Of a stretch of DNA of 58,248 nucleotides, positions 36,777-46,503 are shown piece after piece. The stretch comes from Salinisphaera sp. G21_0. GTDB lineage: Bacteria; Pseudomonadota; Gammaproteobacteria; Pseudomonadales; Endozoicomonadaceae. The translations under genes and the position numbers were made by a program. Every line of letters starts with the position of its first letter. Within the stretch, counting starts at the first letter, position 1. The notes below the pieces were generated by a model. The model made no database searches. It saw only the letters and a program-made list of their open reading frames with translations, and was not told where the DNA came from. The stretch is from assembly GCF_017744115.1 (NCBI RefSeq), contig NZ_JAGHQW010000039.1, positions 1 through 58,248 on the forward strand, read 5' to 3'.

Positions 36777-37000
36777 GCCTTTTGAGACTCCCCCGGAAAT
36801 GCCAGTTAAGGGCAGCATCCTATCAATTAATAACTAACAGCTCTTTATGTGTTTATCGAAATCATTATATTGAATAAATAATACCCTTTGATCGTATTTA
36901 TCCATAGCTTTGATTGCTTTTTAATCTTTATTAGACCGTAATAGTCCACTGAACAGAGTCAGTTTCTCAGTGAAAATGCAGACGTCATTGGGAATAGAGA

Positions 37001-37034
37001 TTAAGGAGCAACCTGTAGCTGCAGGTGCTCCTTC
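37001..37034 (-). terminator. Hairpin downstream of ycjF
   Basis: AAGGAGCA/TGCTCCTT and CCTG/CAGG arms form a long stem with one bulged base. On the minus strand it is followed by AATCTCTATTCC, moderately T-rich. It probably ends the ycjX-ycjF transcript. Confidence 0.55.
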
Positions 37035-37052
37035 AATGAGCTGGGAATAAAA

Positions 37053-38057
37053 CTATTCTGCTTTTTTTCCGGGATCAGCCATAGTCCGAAACCGGGCGTC
37101 CATGGCAGCGAGAATACTTCTGGCTAAACGACCAATACCAGGTTTCTGACCATCAGCATAAGGAATTGGACGACAGAGCGCCATGGCCCTGAGCCCCATG
37201 CGGGCGGAATAGATACCGACGCCAACCCCGCTGGCAGCCTGGGAGCTGACCACGCCAAGCAACCGGTTGGAAGTAAAGTCTGATAGCTGATCAGACAGCA
37301 GTTCTGTAGCACCAGCCAGCACCATCTGTTCCAGAACCATGGTTAACAGGTGGCTACGGGCAGGCAATGAAGGCCTGACACCGTAGACCTGACAGATCTC
37401 ATCGAGCATCCGGATACTGCGCCAGACCGACAGCAGCATATCAACAGCGGCAAATGGGCTGAGAGCCACCATCAAGGCGACTTGCTGGCTATGTTGTGAA
37501 ATACAGGCAAGTGCCCGCTGGTCCAGTGTCTGGAAAAAATGGCTATCCAGGTAAGCCAGCAGCTCGCTGTCATCACTGTAATCCGGCATCTCAGACAACA
37601 CTTGTTCCAGCAGCATCTGCTGGGGCTTACCCTGATAGAGCTTACTCAACTGCCCGGTCCATTGGCTGGTTAATACGGTCGTTCTCTGGCCTCGAAACTG
37701 TGCAGCCTGCGCCTGTAGTTCGGTGATCTGTCGAAAGTCCCGTTGATACAGGAAAAACTCCACCACGGCTTTAACGACAGTGACCGCCAGGGCCAGAAAA
37801 AGCAAGGCAAACACTAAGGCCAAAGACCAATGCAGTTGATAGAGAAAAAGGCCCAGTTCCACCGTTTGCCAAAGCACCAATATCAACAGCAGGGTCAGAA
37901 GCCCGTAACATGCCGACCTGATAAAGCGCAGTGGTTTGGCAGCCAGCTCAGGTCCCTGCAACACCGGATCCTGGAAACCATCACTGATGGACTCCGGAGT
38001 CTCCAGGGGTTGCTCTGGTTCCAGAGGGATAAAGTATGGATCGTGATGTCGGGTCAT
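37053..38057 (-). CDS. ycjF: YcjF family inner-membrane protein (TIGR01620/DUF697)
   Basis: 334 residues. Two adjacent membrane helices near 47-105 (ACYGLLTLLLILVLWQ and LALVFALLFLALAVTVVKAV) are followed by a cytosolic helical domain. The DUF697-like part is ALMVALSPFAAVDMLLSVWR with LTMVLEQMVLAGATE. It begins four bases before the end of ycjX (ATGA overlap), matching the conserved ycjX-ycjF pair induced by envelope stress (PspF regulon in E. coli). Molecular function unknown. Confidence 0.9.
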   Translation of the reverse strand: MTRHHDPYFIPLEPEQPLETPESISDGFQDPVLQGPELAAKPLRFIRSACYGLLTLLLILVLWQTVELGLFLYQLHWSLALVFALLFLALAVTVVKAVVEFFLYQRDFRQITELQAQAAQFRGQRTTVLTSQWTGQLSKLYQGKPQQMLLEQVLSEMPDYSDDSELLAYLDSHFFQTLDQRALACISQHSQQVALMVALSPFAAVDMLLSVWRSIRMLDEICQVYGVRPSLPARSHLLTMVLEQMVLAGATELLSDQLSDFTSNRLLGVVSSQAASGVGVGIYSARMGLRAMALCRPIPYADGQKPGIGRLARSILAAMDARFRTMADPGKKAE

Positions 38058-39502
38058 GAAAACCGGTCTCCCAGCAGATCATTAAGAATGCTATCCAGAC
38101 GAATATGGGGTAATCGGCCACCAGCGACCAACTGCTGCCCCCCGGGCGGCATCAACCGGCGCAGTTGCCATTGGCCCAGAGCCTGCCAGTCATCCAGCGC
38201 CGGAATCTGTTCCGGAATATCCGGGTGCAGTATCACTCCCGGCCCCTGCTCCGTCATCCCCTGCAAAGCCTGGTGTCCCTGATAATCGATATATGTCGTT
38301 GAGCGAACGGCGGCAACCGCTTCACAGCGGACATCCGTCGCATTAAACGCCGCTCTGCGCCTGGCCTCCTGAACCAGGTTTGCCGTCAGCCCTCGCACCG
38401 CTTCATGCTGGTCAGGCAGCACCTGATCAATTTTACTGGCGGCAAAAACGACCCGGTCGATTCGTGGCTGAATTAATCGTCTGAGCAGGCTGTTGCGCCC
38501 ATAATCGAAACTTTGCAGTACCTGAGTCAACGAGAAGCGAAGATCATCAAACGCTTCCTGGCCACGGTTCAACGACTTGAGCACATCCACCAGCACCAGC
38601 TGTCGATCCACCTTCTGAAAGGTATTTTGATAAAAGGGTTTGACCCGGGTTTCCAGGTAACGCTGATAATGCCTTTCACACACTTTGAATAAAGAGCCCT
38701 CCACCGCTTTCTCCAACTGATCTTCTGAACAGCCAATAATGGCCAGCAGGGGGATAAACGGCAGTTTACTCTCTTCACCTGAAGGTGCGGCATGCAGCCA
38801 GCGTCCGGGTTGAATCATGGTCAAGCCCGCCTGCTGACAAGCCTTGAGAAAGGTCAGTTGTTCCTGCCACAGTACTTGCAGTTCCAGCTCGGAAATGGTC
38901 TCCAGAGGATTAATGGACTTCAGCTTTTCGATAAAACTCTGGCCAACAGACCGGCGCATGGCACTGTCAAAAAGGGCGTGACATTGCCCACACCAGGCAC
39001 GGTAATCCATAGACAGTAGCGGCAGATCCAGCAGCCACTCCCCCGGATAGTCACGAATCTCCAGATAAAGACGACTGATCCCCGGTTTTCCCCGGCGAAA
39101 TAACCCGGGTGGATGACGGAACTTGATCTCCAGCAGGCAGCCAGACTCATCCCTTGTAGCTTCCGGCCACCGCCCTCTCGACAAAGCGTCAATACCCCGG
39201 TGATAAGGAAACAGTGTGACACCATTCAGAGCGGACAGCTTTACCCCCAATAACCGATCCTGCAGAACCGGGGGGAAGGCAGCCAGAAGGGCATCAGGAT
39301 AGTGCTGTAACTGATGAATAAGGCTGGTGATCAGGGTAGTTTTGCCACTGCCACTGAAGCCGGTCACTCCCAGTGTCATTCGCCGGTTAAGCAGCCGGTC
39401 GACGCCATTTTCCAGGGAACTGGCTGCTGACCTGGCAAAATCCACCGCTTTATCTTGTCCAATCAGCAAAGACTGCTTCACCTTGTTCTTTATTGGTTTC
39501 AT
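38054..39502 (-). CDS. ycjX: YcjX family P-loop NTPase (DUF463)
   Basis: 482 residues. Walker A GFSGSGKTTLITSLIHQL is near residues 48-65, preceded by the family-typical NRRMTLGVTG. LYLEIRDYPGEWLLDLPLL carries the switch-like DxxG-type aspartate, and FAASKIDQVLPDQ resembles the SKxD nucleotide-specificity motif. Likely a GTPase-like protein peripheral to the membrane, acting with YcjF. It overlaps ycjF by four bases. Confidence 0.93.
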   Translation of the reverse strand: MKPIKNKVKQSLLIGQDKAVDFARSAASSLENGVDRLLNRRMTLGVTGFSGSGKTTLITSLIHQLQHYPDALLAAFPPVLQDRLLGVKLSALNGVTLFPYHRGIDALSRGRWPEATRDESGCLLEIKFRHPPGLFRRGKPGISRLYLEIRDYPGEWLLDLPLLSMDYRAWCGQCHALFDSAMRRSVGQSFIEKLKSINPLETISELELQVLWQEQLTFLKACQQAGLTMIQPGRWLHAAPSGEESKLPFIPLLAIIGCSEDQLEKAVEGSLFKVCERHYQRYLETRVKPFYQNTFQKVDRQLVLVDVLKSLNRGQEAFDDLRFSLTQVLQSFDYGRNSLLRRLIQPRIDRVVFAASKIDQVLPDQHEAVRGLTANLVQEARRRAAFNATDVRCEAVAAVRSTTYIDYQGHQALQGMTEQGPGVILHPDIPEQIPALDDWQALGQWQLRRLMPPGGQQLVAGGRLPHIRLDSILNDLLGDRFS

Positions 39503-39664
39503 TGAACCATTCTCGATTTTAAGAGTCTATAACTCTAACTAATTGTTAAATCAGCTTATAAATCATTAGATTAGCCCATTCAGCTGAGTGATATTTCATT
39601 ACATATTCTACCTTTATCAGATTTTTTAATTAATCATTGTGTAACAGTCAAAGGGAAAGTTTTT

Positions 39665-42430
39665 ATGGATCCCCGCTTAGTTCCATGTCTCCAGGTTAAT
39701 TCATATACTGGATCAGAAGAGGTTACGAATTCAGAAGCAGAGGTTACATTTAAAGGCTCAAAAAGGGTACTGAAGGTAGGAGCCTCAGATGATCCGACCC
39801 CATGCAAGCAGCAATCATTAAACTCTGCTGTCAGATGCTGCCCTGAAGAGAAAATCAATGGCAGGTCAGTCACTAGTTTCACACCTTTTTTCTACTCTAA
39901 AAACAACAATCCCAGCAAAATGCTTCCATGGAGTGATCATTTCGAGTGTATCTATCATTCCCTTGCGAAACAAAGCACCCTGAACATTGAGGCCCAGTTA
40001 AATAATCTCAGTGCTGCTCAGATTAAAAGCCTGTTCACTGTTACCCGCCCCACCCAATCAGGGGGGAAGTGTGGATATCCGGATTCACTTCTGGAATTGG
40101 CCTGCACCTCCCAAAAGGCAGGCAGTATTTTTTACCGGGTTTTATTTGACCGGCTACCCTCGGAAGAACTCCGGCATGCACTTTTAGAATCTTTCAATGA
40201 CAAATTAACGTTATTACATTCAGTAAGCTGTGTTATGGATGAGCCATTATTCAGGAAGCTGGAAGAGAAATTAGATAGGCAAACCCTTTTGGAGATGGTC
40301 ACCCAACCCATTAATGATCTTGCTTCTCCCCTTGCATTTACCTGTCTTTATAACAAAAATGCCTATCTGTTGGAGACCGTCATTCATGAAAACAAGCAAT
40401 TGATAAAAAAACTCCTGACGGGGAGTCCCGACATGGATCAAAGCTTACTACAGTTCATGTGCAATGATCTTATACAGCCCTATGGAGAGTTCCAGCTCAC
40501 TAAAGAAGAATACCATGATCGTATTACATACCTGTTAAATACCCTGACCAGTCAGGAACGCTTTGACGCTCTACTTTTTACCGGAAAATCCAATAAATCG
40601 CCTTTGCTATGGGCCTGCTCAAACCAACACTACTCTAGTGATGAATTGATGTTTATATTAACTGAAACGTTGGATGATGGTCAGAAAGCTGACCTTTTTA
40701 CAGCGCAAGCGGAAACGGGTGATTCACTGATACAAAAGTGCCTTGAACTTGAGAAGCCTGATAACGCTGTCAAATTCTGTATGGCATTCTGTAATCCATT
40801 ACACAGGTTGCAGGTGTTTTCGATTTGCACATTGGAAGGTCACTCCTTCTTTCAAAAGTGGCATCTTGACTCTGATGAAAAAAATATAGAGTACATGCTG
40901 CGTGATATGGATGATAACCTACAGGATCTGATCATTGCTGGTGATGGATCTATTTGGGATCAGACAACCGACAGTACCAAACATAAATACATGACACGGG
41001 CACAAGAGCAAACTCCAATTGTAGATGCCATGAACAGGGATGATATGCGCTTTGCTGAATTTCTCTGGAACAAGATTGCGGATCCGGAATTACAAATTAA
41101 ACTACTGCTTTACAAAACCAAACACCAGTCAACCCTGTTGCAGCACATGCTTGATGATGAGGACCAGTGGCAATGCATCAAAAACAGGTTCGAGAACACC
41201 CTTAACGAGGCCTTGCGAAACTCATTTGCTGCTGAATTGAACAGTCATGCCTTAGCAGCCGGACGCTTTGACGATGCTGACTATTACTTCAAACAAATAA
41301 GTGATTCAGAATTAAAACGCGACCTATTCGACAATAATCGCAAATATTTTTTATTGAATATTGGTAAGAAAACAAAGGCGGATATTGAACATTTTTTCAG
41401 TCAGAAAACTCCATCCCAATGCACAGAATCTGTTATCTATACACTTGAACATAGTCTCTACAATGAAAAAACCTTGACGAAAAAACTTCCTCACCTGATT
41501 ACATTGCAGAAGGAATCAGGCAATAAAGATACTTTTGTTAAATGGGCTACAAGACCGCAACAAGAAAAAAAGTGTCCCCTAACCACAGCCCTGAATCGAT
41601 TTGACATAGCTTACCACAAAATAAATTTTCCTGATAAATTCCGAGACATTAGAGATAAGAAAACCGTAAAAAAGGAAGCCCTCTTGAATAAGCAGATATT
41701 CCAGGGAATGATTAGCATGATGAGTGAGGAACAAATAAAGGAATTCTTATTATCTTTAAAGGATGAGCGTTCTCTACATCTGCTTGGTTGTAAAAATATC
41801 CTTGAAGCTATCGTTGATACCCTGGGTGATTCGGGCAGCTCCTTTCTTGAAAAAATAAATCCTGCGACCGGTGGAAATTTATTGCATATCCTGTTTGAAG
41901 CTGACTTTTTTTACTGTACAGATATAGATCCGAACGAACTCGTTAATACCGTTGAATGGCTGAATCAAAACTATGAACTACTCTCATTTTTGCAAGGTCG
42001 TTTGAAAAACGATGGCTCAACCCCTTTACACGTACTTTTGGTAACTCCCCCAAAAACAACACGTTCTTTGGGCAGTATGTTTCCAAAATCACAAAAGTAT
42101 ATTATGGAGCAGCTATGTCAACTAATTGCAAATGGTCTTCCGCTAGTTGAGTTACTTAAACTAAAAGACAACGACGGCTGCACACCTCTACACAAATTCT
42201 TTTCCTGTGAAGCTTCCCGTGATGAAATCGGTGATCTGTTAATTCATAGACTTGGTCCTGAAACATTTTTCAAGCTGATGCATATCAAAGACAAACAAGG
42301 CAATACTGTTATGGATCATTGTTCAAAACTCCACAATCATTTGCATAAGGAATACAAAAATTTGTTTCTGAAACTTCCCGCTGCAGTTAAAGTTCAGGAG
42401 CCCGATTATGAAGTATCCGCTGATGCATAA
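39665..42430 (+). CDS. Large ankyrin-like protein, candidate effector
   Basis: 921 residues, mostly helical and polar, with no signal peptide or membrane segment. Ankyrin-like repeats are clearest at the C-terminus: GNLLHILFEADF (~735), GSTPLHVLLVTPP (~782), GCTPLHKFFSCEAS (~836) and GNTVMDHCSKLH (~878). Weaker units occur earlier (KSPLLWACSNQHYSSDELM; DSLIQKCLELEKPDNA). Ribosome site GGGA precedes the ATG. Base composition is AT-rich compared with ycjX upstream. Spaced degenerate repeats across the entire length resemble large symbiont or Legionella-type effectors. No catalytic domain is recognised. Confidence 0.65.
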   Translation: MDPRLVPCLQVNSYTGSEEVTNSEAEVTFKGSKRVLKVGASDDPTPCKQQSLNSAVRCCPEEKINGRSVTSFTPFFYSKNNNPSKMLPWSDHFECIYHSLAKQSTLNIEAQLNNLSAAQIKSLFTVTRPTQSGGKCGYPDSLLELACTSQKAGSIFYRVLFDRLPSEELRHALLESFNDKLTLLHSVSCVMDEPLFRKLEEKLDRQTLLEMVTQPINDLASPLAFTCLYNKNAYLLETVIHENKQLIKKLLTGSPDMDQSLLQFMCNDLIQPYGEFQLTKEEYHDRITYLLNTLTSQERFDALLFTGKSNKSPLLWACSNQHYSSDELMFILTETLDDGQKADLFTAQAETGDSLIQKCLELEKPDNAVKFCMAFCNPLHRLQVFSICTLEGHSFFQKWHLDSDEKNIEYMLRDMDDNLQDLIIAGDGSIWDQTTDSTKHKYMTRAQEQTPIVDAMNRDDMRFAEFLWNKIADPELQIKLLLYKTKHQSTLLQHMLDDEDQWQCIKNRFENTLNEALRNSFAAELNSHALAAGRFDDADYYFKQISDSELKRDLFDNNRKYFLLNIGKKTKADIEHFFSQKTPSQCTESVIYTLEHSLYNEKTLTKKLPHLITLQKESGNKDTFVKWATRPQQEKKCPLTTALNRFDIAYHKINFPDKFRDIRDKKTVKKEALLNKQIFQGMISMMSEEQIKEFLLSLKDERSLHLLGCKNILEAIVDTLGDSGSSFLEKINPATGGNLLHILFEADFFYCTDIDPNELVNTVEWLNQNYELLSFLQGRLKNDGSTPLHVLLVTPPKTTRSLGSMFPKSQKYIMEQLCQLIANGLPLVELLKLKDNDGCTPLHKFFSCEASRDEIGDLLIHRLGPETFFKLMHIKDKQGNTVMDHCSKLHNHLHKEYKNLFLKLPAAVKVQEPDYEVSADA

Positions 42431-42494
42431 GTAGTTAAAAGAGAACATGAAAAAATTACGAAAAGCAATCAGTGGCTCTTCATTAAATCAAAAT

Positions 42495-44681
42495 CTAAAG
42501 TTGATCAGAACTGACTGAATTTGTAGCAACACCTTCGGATAATATCAGATTCCAGTCTTTTCCGGTCAACTTGGCCAGGCCGCAATAAATTGCATTATTT
42601 TTGGATTCCATCATCAGTTCACGCACCTGTTGGAAGAAAGTCCCTCCAAACTCACCTCGCAAAAACAACGCCAGGTCATCATCAGGGCTGCCTGCCTTTG
42701 GCTCAAGAAGCGATCTTATCTCTGCATCATAAGTCATGTTCCCATAAAACAATTGCCCAATAATTTTATCCAACAGACTTTGCCGACCGTCCCCATCCCT
42801 GAACAATGACGCCAGTAAGGCATCATCCGAAAAATCCGCCCTGAGGATCTGAAATAAAGTGGGAATCAAGAGTGAAAAATTATCACAAATATCACCAACC
42901 AACTCATTCACATCTATATCACGTCCAGCATCTTCCGTACTCACAGGACACTCAACAGTCGTTGCCCTGAAAACATCAAAACGTCTGAAAGACAGGGGGG
43001 CAAGTTGCGATCTGAGATCGGGCATATTTAAACCTGAAGTGCGATAAGCAATCAGCTTCTCCAAATTCACGTTGTTTCTTCGTAACTCTTTGCCACACCC
43101 TATGAGTTTTACCTTAAGGGCTTCAGGAATCGCCCCGGGTAACAGACTATTGGCCAGAGAGAGGCATGCCAGCCATTCCTGCAGGTCTTCGCTCAACAAC
43201 CCACGGCTATACGTGATCGCTTCCAGGAGACATGGACGAAAGTGTGATTCAGCAAAATGATTTGCGCCAACCATTCCTGCAAACCCGGACACCAAATCCT
43301 GAGTTGCTATCGGGGATAACAATGGCCTTAGCTTTTTACACAGGTCCAGAGCGACAGAATAGTAGTTGTATGCCTGCAAATCATGGGTGAGGCTTCTGCC
43401 AAGCTGCTCAATTCTTGCTCGCTCAACACTGGCAACAGGGTTATGCACGGCAGAAGCATACTGCTTTTTGGCTGGGGGTGAGCCAGGCAGCTCAGGCAGC
43501 GGAGTATCGCCATCAGGCCGCAAAGGCAGATAAGCCTTGCCCAGCAGATTCATAAACGTAGCGCTGTTAGCCCCTTCCTGAATCAGGGGGCGATCAACAC
43601 TGCTGATCCATTCAAATAATGGTTTGGGTACCGGGCCACAATACAGAAGCTCGACAGGTTCATGAACAGAGTTCTCCCATTCCCTGTTCTGCAAATCATA
43701 AAATGGCACCTGCAACGATTTTTGTAATACCCGGAGCCGTTCAAGGCTTGCCAGTGGACTCAATACCAAAACAACCGTTTTCTCCAACTCTGAGGTATGG
43801 CTTTTCACGACCCCTGACAGCAATCTTCTGATAATCACGTCATGGGCAGGCTCCAGGGCATGATGGTGAATACCATAAAGTGGCAGCAAATGAATTCTGC
43901 CGGCTTCCGTCTCTCTCAGGATTTTTATCAGGCTGGCGGCTCTTGAGTCGCCCTTCATTAGCGCCGGGATATCCGGTTTTTGCAGTAAATAAGCGGTCTG
44001 ATAGTTTGCCAGCGCCGGAAGGTCCAGGTTCTGATGCATGCCATTGCACCGCTCGATTCTGGGCGTCGTGTTGCTCCATTTAAAGGGCGGGATAACAATC
44101 GCCACTTTTGACACCAACCATGAGCGGTTACCGTTCATGGCCCAGAAACCAAGGGGTTGCTCCAAAGGTCTGTGGTTAATAGTGCAATGATCCGCCAACT
44201 GTTTAAAAGGAATGCACTCACACACCAGGCCAGAATAATGCAAAGTCTGTACGCCATCATTCCCGGGGTTAAATTCTGGCAGGAATAACCGGAGCTTATC
44301 CTTCATCCGCTGCCATTCATCCTCCCCATTAAATTTCAGAACCAGCTCAACCCTGCCTTTAAAGCCAAGGTGAGCCAGCCCTTCGATGATACTGAATGCA
44401 GCCGAATGGTCTCCCTGGCCGGGACTCTCGGCCAGCCCCACCCGGATAACAGGAATGGCACCCAGCTTCTCGGACAGGCTACTCTCCGCAGTATCAACCT
44501 TCCTCTTACCCAACAGGGTTTGATTAATGTCTATTTTGGGCGACTCATTAGCACAACCGGGTAAATGGTTGCGAACAGCGTTAGCTCGAATGGATGAATA
44601 AACTGGAGAATCAGGAGGTCGCTTGCCACCCCTACCCATCGATCGCCTGGTCAGGGCATTTACAGACAGTGACGAATTCAC
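42495..44681 (-). CDS. Unknown 728-residue protein
   Basis: A GTG start at 44681 is possible. ATG 44639 (MGRGGKRPPDSPVYSSIRAN) has AGG 6 nt upstream and is equally good. The stretch ~75-130 (IPVIRVGLAESPGQGDHSAA, then EGLAHLGFKGRVELVLKF) looks like a Rossmann-type beta-alpha-beta. ~350-400 (LLYCGPVPKPLFEWISSVD with EGANSATFMNLLGKAYLPL) resembles the donor half of a GT-B glycosyltransferase. The C-terminal 300 residues are helical and unrecognised. A basic GKRKVD patch lies near residue 60. Convergent with the 921-residue gene, 64 nt away. The fold suggestion is weak. Confidence 0.6.
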   Translation of the reverse strand: MNSSLSVNALTRRSMGRGGKRPPDSPVYSSIRANAVRNHLPGCANESPKIDINQTLLGKRKVDTAESSLSEKLGAIPVIRVGLAESPGQGDHSAAFSIIEGLAHLGFKGRVELVLKFNGEDEWQRMKDKLRLFLPEFNPGNDGVQTLHYSGLVCECIPFKQLADHCTINHRPLEQPLGFWAMNGNRSWLVSKVAIVIPPFKWSNTTPRIERCNGMHQNLDLPALANYQTAYLLQKPDIPALMKGDSRAASLIKILRETEAGRIHLLPLYGIHHHALEPAHDVIIRRLLSGVVKSHTSELEKTVVLVLSPLASLERLRVLQKSLQVPFYDLQNREWENSVHEPVELLYCGPVPKPLFEWISSVDRPLIQEGANSATFMNLLGKAYLPLRPDGDTPLPELPGSPPAKKQYASAVHNPVASVERARIEQLGRSLTHDLQAYNYYSVALDLCKKLRPLLSPIATQDLVSGFAGMVGANHFAESHFRPCLLEAITYSRGLLSEDLQEWLACLSLANSLLPGAIPEALKVKLIGCGKELRRNNVNLEKLIAYRTSGLNMPDLRSQLAPLSFRRFDVFRATTVECPVSTEDAGRDIDVNELVGDICDNFSLLIPTLFQILRADFSDDALLASLFRDGDGRQSLLDKIIGQLFYGNMTYDAEIRSLLEPKAGSPDDDLALFLRGEFGGTFFQQVRELMMESKNNAIYCGLAKLTGKDWNLILSEGVATNSVSSDQL

Positions 44682-44938
44682 GGCTACATCCGATTAACAA
44701 AATTCCTGAATATAGCTTGTCCCTGGTCCCGCTGCCCTGACAAGGCGGCAAGTTATACTGACAATCAACTTGGGAAACCTTTCAACCGAAACAAATAAAC
44801 AGACCCTCCCCAAATGGTCTACTTTTCTAACGGCGTTCCTGCTGCAGCATAAAAAGTCAATTGGACTGTGATACGGGGTTCTATTCCCTGCTGTGGTGGC
44901 CGCTGATTCAATCACATTTAATGAATGGTCTGCTACCC

Positions 44939-45373
44939 ATGAAACGTTTACTGACATTTATAGTGACGCTGTCACTGTGTTCAATTTCACAGTTCTCAAT
45001 TGCTGCCCAGTATCTGGATATGCCGCCCAGCTATGAAGATGCAACTACCTATACGATTCACCTGAAACCGGGTGATGACAGGGAAATCAGTATGAGTGAA
45101 ATCTTTCGTCTTTCCAGTGAGGGCTATACGTCAATAAGAATCAAAGTGGCTACTACTAACAGGGTTAATAGAACCAAGCCAACCAGGCGGTATCCGTTTT
45201 ACCATAACGACATAGTTGAACGAATCCCTCATTGCCGCCTGTTAAGGCAGCATGACTACGATGATAATTATCGGGTATTACTGGACAACACCATTTATCA
45301 GTCCAATCTCAGCTACGATGATGCCGTTTTATTGATTGGCAAACTCGTATCGGTGAACTCCTGTACATTTTGA
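44939..45373 (+). CDS. Secreted small protein with PPSY motif (paralogue A)
   Basis: 144 residues. A Sec signal peptide (KRLLTFIVTLSLCSISQFSIAA) is followed by QYLDMPPSYEDATTYTIHLK. The C-terminal half has HCRLL, YRVLLDNTIYQSNLSYDDAV and LIGKLVSVNSCTF, which recur in the paralogue at 45617. Two conserved cysteines (HCR and NSC) could form a disulfide. The insert TNRVNRTKPTRRYPFYHND is absent from the paralogue. Start ATG 44939 is chosen because it begins the signal peptide; no strong ribosome site is visible. Family not recognised. Confidence 0.65.
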   Translation: MKRLLTFIVTLSLCSISQFSIAAQYLDMPPSYEDATTYTIHLKPGDDREISMSEIFRLSSEGYTSIRIKVATTNRVNRTKPTRRYPFYHNDIVERIPHCRLLRQHDYDDNYRVLLDNTIYQSNLSYDDAVLLIGKLVSVNSCTF

Positions 45374-45616
45374 TGTCCTTGGGCACAGCTTAAAAAATCC
45401 TGACCCGGCCCTTCATCACAGGGCCAGGGAGCAGGACGCTATAACCTATTGATTAAATTACTGATATTAAGAATCTGACTGGCTCGGGAAACCATTTCGG
45501 CTCTACATTCACTCTCTTAATGTTTCAATAAGGAACTATTTTCCAATTTATCAGTCTGATTTTTAGTGAAAACCCTTTAATTTTTACTAATTGAATAATT
45601 TACAAGGACTGATTCC

Positions 45617-46009
45617 ATGAAACTCACCTACTCACTGTTCAGGCTATTTTCCCTGATACTTTGTACTACTGTACTGTCAGCCGGGGCTTTTGACCTTGCA
45701 GCACCTGCTTACCATAATGATTTACCGCCCAGCTATGAAGATTCCGTGGCCCATTCCACGTATACCATCCAGCTCAAGCCCGGTGACAACAGATTCATTA
45801 GCTTCGTTGAACTTTTTGGTCGGGGCTATTACAACCTGAGAGTCAATGTAGCCAGTGATTTGAAACAGCCACACTGCCGTCTCTTTAAGCAGAGCAACGG
45901 TTATTACCGTGTTCAACTGGATAATATGATTTATGATTCAAACCTGCATTATGACGATGCCGTCCTGGAGATTGGTAAACTCGTCTCTGTGAACGCCTGT
46001 CGATTCTGA
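45617..46009 (+). CDS. Secreted small protein with PPSY motif (paralogue B)
   Basis: 130 residues. Signal peptide MKLTYSLFRLFSLILCTTVL with SAGA cleavage region. The mature part carries LPPSYEDSVAHSTYTIQLKP, then HCRLF, YYRVQLDNMIYDSNLHYDDA and LVSVNACRF, aligned with paralogue A. AAGGA lies upstream of the ATG. 243 nt separate it from paralogue A, so the two may have separate promoters. A 6-bp GGGAGC/GCTCCC hairpin follows its stop. Confidence 0.7.
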   Translation: MKLTYSLFRLFSLILCTTVLSAGAFDLAAPAYHNDLPPSYEDSVAHSTYTIQLKPGDNRFISFVELFGRGYYNLRVNVASDLKQPHCRLFKQSNGYYRVQLDNMIYDSNLHYDDAVLEIGKLVSVNACRF

Positions 46010-46031
46010 TCTCTGCAAAGATTGTAATAAT

Positions 46032-46052
46032 GGGAGCCGTATTGCTCCCTTT
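46032..46052 (+). terminator. Weak terminator after PPSY paralogue B
   Basis: GGGAGC, a 6-nt loop, GCTCCC, then TTTA. It nearly touches the stop codon of the convergent AsnC-type gene. Confidence 0.5.
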
Positions 46053-46503
46053 ACAGAGGAAGCGCAGTGGTGAACTTCATCTGTTCCATGGCGAAACTGG
46101 AGGTTACATCGGTCAGTCCCTCCACGCTGTTGACCAGTGCCTTATAGAAGCGATCAAACGACTGAATATCTTTTACGACAACCCTGAGTAAATAGTCGTA
46201 TTCACCACTCATTCGATAGCACTCAGCAATTTCCGGAAAGCTGGCCACCACCTTGCTAAAAGATGCCAGCCATTCACTGTTGTGATGACGGGTTTTAATA
46301 TGAACAAAAACAGAAACCCCTAACCCAACCTTGTCAGGATTGACCAGGGCGACACGCCTTGTGATATAGCCTTCAGCCTCCAGACGCTTAATGCGCTTCC
46401 AGCAGGGTGTTGGAGACAGACTGACTTTTTCAGCCAGTTCAGCCAACGAGGGAGTCGTATCCTCCTGCAACTCTCGTAATATGTCACGGTCAATTTTATC
46501 CAT
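46051..46503 (-). CDS. Lrp/AsnC family transcriptional regulator
   Basis: 150 residues. The winged HTH is MDKIDRDILRELQEDTTPSL with VSLSPTPCWKRIKRLEAEGY; the RAM domain has SVFVHIKTR, ECYRMSGEYDYLLRVVV and ALVNSVEGLTDVTS. It resembles DecR/YbaO-like or BkdR-like regulators more than global Lrp. Its start overlaps the end of the SIS-CBS gene by 8 nt, so it is translationally coupled to it and might control that gene or an amino-acid-linked pathway. Confidence 0.9.
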   Translation of the reverse strand: MDKIDRDILRELQEDTTPSLAELAEKVSLSPTPCWKRIKRLEAEGYITRRVALVNPDKVGLGVSVFVHIKTRHHNSEWLASFSKVVASFPEIAECYRMSGEYDYLLRVVVKDIQSFDRFYKALVNSVEGLTDVTSSFAMEQMKFTTALPL

